NCBI GenBank assembly: GCA_964523015.1
Contig: CAZFXN010000050.1
Location: 1 to 20,958 of the forward strand
Reading direction: 5' to 3'
From: JAWXBT01 sp964523015
GTDB lineage: Bacteria > Bdellovibrionota_C > UBA2361 > J135
DNA: 20,958 nucleotides
In this document: in pieces, positions 1 through 6,199 of the stretch
Layout of the letters: each line of letters opens with the position of its first letter
Numbering within the stretch: the first letter of the stretch is position 1
Notes under the pieces: generated by a model
What the model was told of the DNA's origin: nothing
What the model saw: the letters and a program-made list of their open reading frames with translations, nothing else
Database searches by the model: none
Position numbers and translations under genes: made by a program

Positions 1-45
1 TTATTTCCTCTCCACTTTTCATTGGTCAACACTCCTTTTTAGGTG

Positions 46-174
46 TCAACCTATTGCAGGACGAGACAGACCGTCGCTGATCACTTCGAAGTCGAGCGCC
101 GTTTCGGGCTTGTTCTTCGTCTTGCTCTTCGCAGCGGGTCCGTAGTTCGTGCAATTGGGATTCCCACAGGTCAT
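46..174 (-). CDS. Possible small Cys-containing protein (42 aa)
   Basis: This is a short ORF beginning with ATG and ending with TGA. The predicted protein opens MTCGNPNCTNYGP, followed by a Lys-rich stretch and an acidic/hydrophobic tail ending in RPAIG. The CGNPNC pair of cysteines could bind a metal or form a disulfide, but two cysteines alone prove nothing. A purine-rich AGGAG lies about 12 nt upstream of the ATG, a long but usable ribosome-binding spacing. Many codons end in G or C, unlike the AT-rich neighbours, which could reflect high expression, foreign origin or chance. The opposite strand is also open here (43-270, GTG start, no ribosome-binding site) and is less convincing. I do not recognise the family. 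Confidence 0.35.
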   Translation of the reverse strand: MTCGNPNCTNYGPAAKSKTKNKPETALDFEVISDGLSRPAIG

Positions 175-231
175 GTTTTTCTCTCTCTCCTAGTCTTGGC
201 TCAGCAACATCCTCCGACGACGTGTCGGATT

Positions 232-286
232 CTACGTTATTGTTTCGAAAGGCTTTGGATAAAAGCGTAACGAAACAGTAACGTAG
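232..286. repeat. Long imperfect inverted repeat (16-nt arms)
   Basis: Arms at 232-247 and 271-286 are complementary over 16 nt except for one T-G position that can wobble-pair. The 23-nt loop holds a second short inverted repeat (GCTTT/AAAGC). No clear T-run follows on either strand, so it is not a standard terminator. It lies upstream of the possible small minus-strand gene and could be a leader hairpin, a protein-binding palindrome or a remnant of a miniature element. Confidence 0.6.
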
Positions 287-567
287 TGATGTGAATAGCG
301 ATGTAATTTAAGCTAGATTACTTATGCCTAATGGGATAATTGGTTCACACAGTATAAAATACCGTAATGCCTTAAGTGTGCGCACCTCGGCTGTATATTC
401 CTAAGAGATCCTTAGGATACAAACAATCGAGATACACTCACCCTACTTCTACTCTTATTAAATTATAATGCCGCTAGCGGCGGCCTTAGGTGTGTTATGC
501 GAAAGAACCAATCTGTGGTTTCCTACTTTGTTTTGGTAAAAAAATCAATAATTCTGGGTAATTTCAT
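287..567. other. Gene-poor stretch with several palindromes
   Basis: I find no convincing coding frame here. It holds a perfect 8-bp palindrome at 378-385 (GTGCGCAC), a hairpin at 392-421 (TGTAT, 3-nt bulge, CCTAAG / loop / CTTAGG, ATACA), and a perfect 12-bp palindrome at 470-481 (GCCGCTAGCGGC). The heptamer CCTTAGG occurs at 410-416 and again at 484-490. These may be regulator-binding sites or RNA structure upstream of the cysteine dioxygenase operon. No tRNA-like fold was seen. Confidence 0.4.
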
Positions 568-595
568 TTGAAGGTGAGACAGGTTTTACTATCCG
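568..595 (+). promoter_or_regulatory. Candidate sigma70-type promoter for the cysteine dioxygenase operon
   Basis: A TTGAAG -35-like hexamer (568-573) is followed after 16 nt by TATCCG (590-595) as a -10-like element. The stretch TTTTACTAT at the -10 also occurs at the candidate rlmE promoter near 8943, with the same 16-nt spacing. Transcription would start near 602, about 48 nt before the chosen ATG at 650. The -10 match is only moderate. Confidence 0.4.
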
Positions 596-649
596 TACCA
601 CTGAAATTTGTGGACATCTGGTTACAGAAAATTTAAAATTTTAATTTAT

Positions 650-1150
650 ATGTCAGAAAAACTTACAGAATTAATTTCATACCTAGACTCTCTCACCGCC
701 AGAGTTGACTTAGCCAAGCTTAAAAATCATTTAGAGAACGTTGATATTAAACGATCTGACGTCGAAACTTTGTGTATATTCGGCGATGATACATACAAAA
801 GAAATCTTATCTCTCAATCTAAATGGTATGAGCTTTTAGTTATGTGCTGGAGACCTGGGCAACGTTCTCAAATTCATGACCACGGTCATTCAGCTTGTGG
901 AGTGAAGGTCATCGAAGGCACCCTTACTGAAACTCGATTTAAAGAGACAAATCCTGGACTTGTTAGTGCTGTTGATGAATCTATTTATCAACCTCAAGCG
1001 ATCTGTGTTCGGATCGATAGTGATATTCATGAGATGTCAAACTTTGGAGAAACTGATCTAATCACCCTCCATATATATAGTCCGATGCTCAAAATGACCC
1101 TTTATAAGTTAGATGATTCCACTACTAGCCACTCTCGAAATCTAATGTAA
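650..1150 (+). CDS. Cysteine dioxygenase type I (cupin, Arg-type)
   Basis: This is a mononuclear non-heme iron enzyme that oxidises L-cysteine with O2 to cysteine sulfinate in the cytoplasm. The metal-binding His triad is visible: HDH (H76, H78) and H127 in DIHEMSN. Arg51 in YKRNLI fits the substrate-carboxylate arginine (rat Arg60), and the LHIYSP motif supplies H141 and Y143 (rat His155 and Tyr157). Cys83 lies seven residues after H76, the spacing of rat Cys93, which forms the Cys-Tyr crosslink; bacterial enzymes often have Gly there. The start at 650 (MSEKL) gives 166 residues. An upstream TTG at 608 is possible but adds an unlikely, non-homologous extension. No good ribosome-binding site is seen. 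The next gene follows after 11 nt, indicating an operon. Confidence 0.9.
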   Translation: MSEKLTELISYLDSLTARVDLAKLKNHLENVDIKRSDVETLCIFGDDTYKRNLISQSKWYELLVMCWRPGQRSQIHDHGHSACGVKVIEGTLTETRFKETNPGLVSAVDESIYQPQAICVRIDSDIHEMSNFGETDLITLHIYSPMLKMTLYKLDDSTTSHSRNLM

Positions 1151-1161
1151 TCTTATCCTTC

Positions 1162-2187
1162 ATGGATTCTAATATAAAGGGTTCTTATATAAAATTTTTA
1201 CCTGGATGGATCTATTTAGCAGTTATTACACTTGCTGCACATTTTTCATCTACCTTAGTTGCAGTTGGTGGTAAGCACCCTCTTGAGGCAACTGCATTAG
1301 CAATTCTTTTTGGTATGTTACTAAAGCATTTTGGATACGTTTCAGATAAAGCTAGCGCTGGCATAAAGCACGGCGATAAGGCTCTTTTAGTTGGTATCGT
1401 TTTACTCGGGGCAAGCCTTGATTTTAACACGCTCGTAGCTAGCGGTACTCAGATGATAACAATTGTTATCGCTACAATGCTGGTTGGATTTATCGCAATC
1501 TCACTTCTTGGTAGATTATTTGGATTATCACCAAACCTCTCTCTTTTATTAGCTGTGGGTACAACTATCTGTGGAGGCACTGCGATCGCTGTAACTGCGC
1601 CGTTAATTAAAGCCAAGGAAGAGGAGACTAGTTACGCCATCGGCACAATTACACTTTGGGGAGTCTTGGCTATTTTTCTCTATCCTTTTATTGCCCATCA
1701 ATTTTCAACAACTGAGTATGATTTTGGTCTCTTTGCTGGTGCCGCGATACATTCAACACCTCAAGTTGTTGGGGCAGCTTTTATATACTCTGAACTATCC
1801 GGCAAGATTGCTACTACAATTAAGTTAATCAGAAACTGCTTTATTGCACCGTTCTCTTTATTAATTTCTTTTTGGTATCAACGTAAAACTCTTAAAAGCA
1901 ATCCAGGATCCGTATCAATGAATCAGGATCTTTCCAAATCATTCCCCTGGTTTCTCTTTGGATTCTTTATCATGGCCGGCATAAACAGTGCCGGATTTTT
2001 TACTGAGGCACATGTTTCAACCTTAACTAGTTTAGCCAAGTGGCTTATCCTAATAAGCATGGCTGCTATTGGATTAAGTGTTGATATTTTAGCTTTTAAA
2101 AAGATAGGGGTTCGTCCTTTAATTGTTGGCTTTTTAGGGGCCCTTGTGGTGGCACTAGTTGCGGCTTTAGCTATTCAAATGACCTAG
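1162..2187 (+). CDS. YeiH/UPF0324-family putative sulfate exporter
   Basis: This 341-residue integral membrane protein has about ten hydrophobic segments. Family features include the early GGKHPLEATALAILFG segment, the LLVGIVLLGASLDF helix, the TTICGGTAIAVTAPLIKA motif in mid-protein and AAIHSTPQVVGAA further on. It matches the family annotated as putative sulfate exporter (YeiH, Cons_hypoth698), for which direct transport data are sparse. It starts 11 nt after cysteine dioxygenase, so export of sulfite or sulfate produced from cysteine sulfinate is a reasonable inference but not shown by sequence. Its length is normal and no breaks are seen. A sodium-dependent or other anion transport role is an alternative. 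Confidence 0.85.
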   Translation: MDSNIKGSYIKFLPGWIYLAVITLAAHFSSTLVAVGGKHPLEATALAILFGMLLKHFGYVSDKASAGIKHGDKALLVGIVLLGASLDFNTLVASGTQMITIVIATMLVGFIAISLLGRLFGLSPNLSLLLAVGTTICGGTAIAVTAPLIKAKEEETSYAIGTITLWGVLAIFLYPFIAHQFSTTEYDFGLFAGAAIHSTPQVVGAAFIYSELSGKIATTIKLIRNCFIAPFSLLISFWYQRKTLKSNPGSVSMNQDLSKSFPWFLFGFFIMAGINSAGFFTEAHVSTLTSLAKWLILISMAAIGLSVDILAFKKIGVRPLIVGFLGALVVALVAALAIQMT

Positions 2188-2247
2188 TAATTAAAGGTTA
2201 TCCATTCGCATCTTTATTAAAATTCGTTACTACGGTATGAATACCTC

Positions 2248-2733
2248 ATGGGAAAGATAAAAAAGTTTGCTTCTGTTCAAATTCGAAAAATTACTGGTGG
2301 TAAGGATCCATCTCGTTTAGTCGAAGAGTTTATCGTTCGGCACAGTCAAGATCCTGAAAAATGCGCTAAGGAGAAAACCTTGGAGAACGCTCGCTGGATG
2401 CTTTCTGTAAGAGAGGATGAGGAGCTTGAGATCTTACTAGAGGGCTTAAACCGCCACCCTGAAACAACTGTATATATGGGAGTAAACGTTGTAGTTGTTC
2501 CAATACGAGAATCCTCAAATGTGCTAGCAGCTGCACTTGAAATTGCTGATGGTCTAGTTGGAATAAAAGTCAGCTTAGTTGGACACTACCTTGTCCTTAG
2601 TGCAAGTTTTCCAGCGGCTGGAATTTCTGTAGAAGATCTAGATTATCATTACGAAATCATCGTTGCTCAGCAGGCTTGGTTTCGCGAGGCTTTAGTTGAT
2701 GAGCTTGGGTGGGAAGAGTTGCCGGAGGAATAG
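2248..2733 (+). CDS. Unrecognised 161-aa cytoplasmic protein
   Basis: I do not recognise the family. The protein starts MGKIKKFASVQIRKITGG, then has a charged helical section (residues about 20-70), a beta-like hydrophobic stretch YMGVNVVVVPIRES, alternating hydrophobic strands GIKVSLVGHYLVLSAS, and an acidic helical tail ending ELPEE. There is no signal peptide or membrane segment. This alpha/beta pattern loosely recalls small YbjN-like or secretion-chaperone folds, but no motif supports it. It follows the exporter by 60 nt, lacks an obvious ribosome-binding site, and is closed by the strong terminator at 2746-2817. It may be the third gene of the cysteine dioxygenase operon or a separate unit. 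Confidence 0.75.
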   Translation: MGKIKKFASVQIRKITGGKDPSRLVEEFIVRHSQDPEKCAKEKTLENARWMLSVREDEELEILLEGLNRHPETTVYMGVNVVVVPIRESSNVLAAALEIADGLVGIKVSLVGHYLVLSASFPAAGISVEDLDYHYEIIVAQQAWFREALVDELGWEELPEE

Positions 2734-2745
2734 AGGAGCAGATAT

Positions 2746-2817
2746 AATTAAAATGAGTGGTTCCTTTTGGGGCTTTGTAGGTTTTCGAGACTCAAAAGGA
2801 ACCACTCTTTTTAATTA
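2746..2817. terminator. Strong bidirectional rho-independent terminator
   Basis: A perfect 15-bp stem is formed by 2755-2769 and 2793-2807 (GAGTGGTTCCTTTTG and its complement), extendable by two pairs inward. A T-run follows at 2808-2812. An A-rich run (2746-2753) precedes the stem, so it also reads as a terminator on the minus strand. It separates the cysteine dioxygenase operon from purA. Confidence 0.9.
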
Positions 2818-2876
2818 TCCATGGCGGATCTTTTAACGAAAGGTTTTTAAAGTTGTAAATTTTTAACGAGGTGGCT

Positions 2877-3755
2877 GTGTTAGTATCCGATCATTCTTCC
2901 ATTGATGACGCTTTTGAATTTAACCACCGTGGTCAACGTTCTCTCTTTGCTGAGGAAACAGGCAGGGCTTTTGTTCCAGAAAAATCAAACCCACTTCCAT
3001 TTGGTACACAACATCTCTCTCTCTTTGGACTTAAAACAGGGGATGAGGGAAAAGGACGATCTGTCTTAGAGATCTCTGCTTTGCTTAGATTTCTTACTGA
3101 GTGTGATTCTGCGATTGGAGCTGTAATTAAAGCGAACGGCGGAGCAAATTCCGGTCATACTGCTGCCGGAGTAAAGCTCAATTTAATTCCATCAGGAATT
3201 GTAGATCCAAATGTTCCAAATCTTTGCTTATGTCGTGGCGTAGTTGCAGATCCGACAAAGCTCCTTTGGGAAACAGCAGCTCTTAAAAGTGCTGACATGG
3301 ATCCAATGCCGAGATTGCGGCTAGATAATCGACTCATGGTATCTCATATCGGTCACAGACTTTTAGATCTGGCTAGTGAAAAATCTATGCCTCGTGGCTC
3401 AACTGGTAGAGGAATAACTCCAAGCTATAATGATGAAACTGGACAGCATCAGATCTTTTATGAAGATTTTCTTGGAAGCAGGGCGAACTTTGTAGAAAAA
3501 TTAACTTCTCGACTTAGATCTTGCGCAATTCGCATTGAACATGAATTTGGGCTCTCTGTAGTGGAATGGAGCGATCTATTCGTAAAACTAACTGTAGCTG
3601 AAACCCGCGCTCATAGAGCATTTATTGACAGTGGGATCTTTACTGAAAGCGAATTTGATTTCACAAAATTTCAAGATCCAAATTCTAGATTTGGACTTAA
3701 CTTTGACTCCATTGTCGAGGCTTACTGGCATGCGGGGTACTTGACAAGATGCTAA
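2877..3755 (+). CDS. purA: Adenylosuccinate synthetase, N-terminal part (frame interrupted)
   Basis: Adenylosuccinate synthetase joins IMP and aspartate using GTP in the first committed step to AMP. This frame holds the nucleotide loop GDEGKGR with its catalytic Asp, GGANSGHT (family GGxNAGHT), NLIPSGIV, and STGRGITPSY (family STGRGIGPAY, IMP binding). The N-terminus has about 40 extra residues relative to the E. coli enzyme, and the total would exceed 540 residues against about 430, so the protein is divergent. GTG at 2877 is preferred because GAGG lies 5 nt upstream; GTG at 2871 is the alternative. The frame ends early at TAA 3753-3755. The missing half continues in another frame at once, so this is a frameshifted or naturally split gene. 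Confidence 0.85.
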   Translation: MLVSDHSSIDDAFEFNHRGQRSLFAEETGRAFVPEKSNPLPFGTQHLSLFGLKTGDEGKGRSVLEISALLRFLTECDSAIGAVIKANGGANSGHTAAGVKLNLIPSGIVDPNVPNLCLCRGVVADPTKLLWETAALKSADMDPMPRLRLDNRLMVSHIGHRLLDLASEKSMPRGSTGRGITPSYNDETGQHQIFYEDFLGSRANFVEKLTSRLRSCAIRIEHEFGLSVVEWSDLFVKLTVAETRAHRAFIDSGIFTESEFDFTKFQDPNSRFGLNFDSIVEAYWHAGYLTRC

Positions 3756-4537
3756 GTGGGTCTATATGTAACGTAGCTGATCTAACTGCAACTCTTGTTT
3801 CAGAGGGTAAGCACATTATCTATGAACATGGTCAAGGAGTATTGCTTGATAAGCGTCTCGGATACAGTCCTTCTGTTACTGCATCTCACACCACGCCAGC
3901 AGAAGTTTATCATGCGAATTCTGTTCCCGTAACTAGCCCCATTTATGCCGTTGGAGTAATGAAGGCGTACGATACTAAGGTCGGAAGCCATCTCTTTTTA
4001 ACTCAGATAGAGCCCGATCATCCACTCGCCAAAATATTGGGAAAGATTGAATTTGGCACCACCACTGGCAGAAGTCGAATGGTAGGATGGTTTGATGCTG
4101 TTGAAGCTGGTTGGGCACTGACACATGCTGGTGCTAATGAATTAATCCTTAACAAACTTGATGTGCTTAACCGTCAAGGTGATTGGCAAGGACCTCTAAA
4201 AATATGCGCTGCTTATGAGGATTCAAACGGATCACAGACTTACTCCCTGCCCACCTCTGATGATGTTAGGGAAAAGCTTAAGCCGATCTACGAGGAGGCT
4301 GATGGTTGGGACGAAGATATCTCTGCTATTCGTTCTTTTAGTTGTTTGCCGCTCGCTGCTCAGGAATACGTAGCCAAATTATACAGGGCTACTGTAGTAG
4401 CTGCCTATTCGGGAGAACTTCCTCTTTATGCAAAACTTCCAAAGCTTCGCTTTATCGGAGTCGGTCCAAATCCAGGCGAGATTATTGCCGATGTTCCAGA
4501 ACCAAGCCGACTTCTGGCTTTAGCAAAGTTGTCATAG
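3749..4537 (+). CDS. purA: Adenylosuccinate synthetase, C-terminal part
   Basis: This carries the rest of the enzyme: YEHGQGVLLD (family FEGAQGxLLD, here with His in place of Gly and Gly in place of Ala), PSVTASHTT (family PyVTSSNTT), TTGRSRMVGWFD (family TTGRRRRtGWlD), NKLDVL (guanine-binding family motif TKLDVL) and a late GVGPNPGEII. The ATG at 3749 overlaps the previous stop within ATGCTAA, which allows translational restart, although no strong ribosome-binding site precedes it. The frame is open upstream only to 3707. One extra G in the GGGG run at 3734-3737 would give an unbroken reading through AGVLDKMLSG. It ends 4 nt from the stop of the convergent glycosyltransferase gene. Confidence 0.85.
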   Translation: MLSGSICNVADLTATLVSEGKHIIYEHGQGVLLDKRLGYSPSVTASHTTPAEVYHANSVPVTSPIYAVGVMKAYDTKVGSHLFLTQIEPDHPLAKILGKIEFGTTTGRSRMVGWFDAVEAGWALTHAGANELILNKLDVLNRQGDWQGPLKICAAYEDSNGSQTYSLPTSDDVREKLKPIYEEADGWDEDISAIRSFSCLPLAAQEYVAKLYRATVVAAYSGELPLYAKLPKLRFIGVGPNPGEIIADVPEPSRLLALAKLS

Positions 4538-4540
4538 CTG

Positions 4541-6115
4541 TCACTTTTCGGCACATGAAACATTATGTAAAATAAAATGATCTTTGTTTCGACAAAAATG
4601 CTCTGTTAGTGAGCTTGTTTGAATTAAATAGTGACTTCTTATGCAGCTATTCTCGCCAACTTTAATAAAAACATTCGGCAAATTTTCATAGCAAAGATCA
4701 TCGCAAGGACACTCTGTGGGGTGTCCAAACACAAGATTCACACCTTTGTTTCGTAAATATTCCTGTGAGGCAAACTTAACATGGCCACGCCGGAAAAAAT
4801 CCCTTTTCTCAGAGCCCCGACCTACGGTTGAATCGGTAAGCCCTAATTCGTCGACTGTTGTCAGCTGGGAGTAATATGGTAAAGCACCTGCCATAGTTGT
4901 TGAAATAACTGTAGTTGCTGGAAGGATCTCCTTTAGAATTTTTCCATATTTGGTTCCCGTAATCGTGCAACAGTCATACATACCTTGAAGAGTTTCCATG
5001 TGGTATTTTTCAGCTAAGACAGGCTTCGCCAATGACATCCAAATAAGAAGCCCTCCAAAAGTGGCAAGAAAAACTTTATTCATTCTGGGCAATGCACTTA
5101 ACCCAAAACAGGCAAGTAGAATAAAGAGAGGGTAGATGTGTAGAAAGAAGCGATAAAACATGAAATCTCCCCCTATCAGGACAAGATACAAGAGGTAAGT
5201 AATAATAAAAATCTGTGAGAATAAAGAGAAGGTTTTGATTGCTTTGCTAAGCACAAAATGGTGACCGAAAAGAAGCACAGGGCAAAGTAGTATTAGAAAG
5301 GGGAAGGACTTAAAAAACGACACAACATATTCAATTCCGGCCTCAGCGTGTGAGGTGTCATGATCTTTTGCAAAGAAGGTATTAGGGAAAAAGGCCTTGT
5401 AATAATACAGCCGCCATAAAAAGTAGAGTGTGTATAAAACTAGGGGTATTGTTGCGCGGCGAAAAAAGCTTGTAACAGATTTTAGAAAAGAGATGTTCTC
5501 AATCTTTGCAACCATGATGTAACTAAAAAACCAGACAGGATAAATAATGGCAAAGTCAAAACGAGAGATCGAAAGAAGAAAAAATAAAATTGGTCCAATA
5601 CGTGCAAAAAATAGGTTAGATCTAAAAACAGTTTCGCTGAGTATTGCAGCTAACAATAAAACCCCAACAAATGCAGTTTCTAATCCAGTTCCTACAAAAC
5701 CTAAAAGACTATGTGGTAAAATAAGTAGCACTCCAGCAAGCGCAACAGTAAGGTTCGCAAGATTATTAGGGGCGTATTTTTTTAGTGAAAGCAGCACTAA
5801 TGCAATGCTTAAAAGATATGAGAAGATGCCTAGGGTTACAGAAAAGCTTAACGGATCAAGGCCAACTCTAATAGCAACGGAGCTTAACACGACCCACAGG
5901 AAGTTCGTATAACCCTCAACAAACTCGCCCTGATTGAAAACTAGACCGTACCCACTTGCTAGATTCTGGGCGTAGCGAAAAGAAATAAAGGCATCATCAA
6001 GTGGACGAGAAAGATTTTCTATAAGTGCATATGCAAAGACAAGAAAGCATATGAATAATATGACGAATGTAAAGTTTATATGTCTTATAGATGACTTGAG
6101 CGTAATGAGTTCCAT
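4541..6115 (-). CDS. GT-C type membrane glycosyltransferase
   Basis: This 524-residue multi-pass membrane protein begins with a transmembrane helix (about 15-35). An extracytoplasmic loop follows with the acidic motif LDDAFISFRYAQNL and EGYTNFLW, typical of polyprenyl-phosphate-sugar-dependent GT-C enzymes. Later family-like pieces are GLETAFVG, SRFDF, PNTFFAK in mid-protein and LPYYSQLTTVDELGLTD in the soluble C-terminal region, resembling arabinofuranosyl- and LphB-like transferases. Such enzymes move a sugar from a lipid carrier onto a cell-envelope glycan or protein. The C-terminal part has several cysteines (DCCT, CPCDDLC), possibly disulfides in the periplasm. The donor and acceptor cannot be told. 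It lies 84 nt downstream of the helicase gene on the same strand. No clear ribosome-binding site was seen. Confidence 0.8.
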   Translation of the reverse strand: MELITLKSSIRHINFTFVILFICFLVFAYALIENLSRPLDDAFISFRYAQNLASGYGLVFNQGEFVEGYTNFLWVVLSSVAIRVGLDPLSFSVTLGIFSYLLSIALVLLSLKKYAPNNLANLTVALAGVLLILPHSLLGFVGTGLETAFVGVLLLAAILSETVFRSNLFFARIGPILFFLLSISRFDFAIIYPVWFFSYIMVAKIENISFLKSVTSFFRRATIPLVLYTLYFLWRLYYYKAFFPNTFFAKDHDTSHAEAGIEYVVSFFKSFPFLILLCPVLLFGHHFVLSKAIKTFSLFSQIFIITYLLYLVLIGGDFMFYRFFLHIYPLFILLACFGLSALPRMNKVFLATFGGLLIWMSLAKPVLAEKYHMETLQGMYDCCTITGTKYGKILKEILPATTVISTTMAGALPYYSQLTTVDELGLTDSTVGRGSEKRDFFRRGHVKFASQEYLRNKGVNLVFGHPTECPCDDLCYENLPNVFIKVGENSCIRSHYLIQTSSLTEHFCRNKDHFILHNVSCAEK

Positions 6116-6199
6116 AGCAACATTAGCTTATAGAAAAGAGCCCTCATAGAATAGATGTAGTTATAAAACTCCCTACTCGCTGCTACCCCACAGACTAAC

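Noticed and set aside
43..270. Plus-strand ORF of 75 codons with a GTG start
   Set aside because: It has no ribosome-binding site, an Arg/Leu-rich composition without a fold pattern, and runs over the 16-bp hairpin; the opposite-strand ORF is better supported.
232..286. Integron attC site
   Set aside because: The arms lack the GTTRRRY/RYYYAAC core sites and no integrase is present.
3734..3755. Programmed -1 ribosomal frameshift in purA
   Set aside because: There is no X-XXY-YYZ slippery heptamer, and no strong downstream hairpin was seen; a lost G in the homopolymer or restart at the overlapping ATG is simpler.
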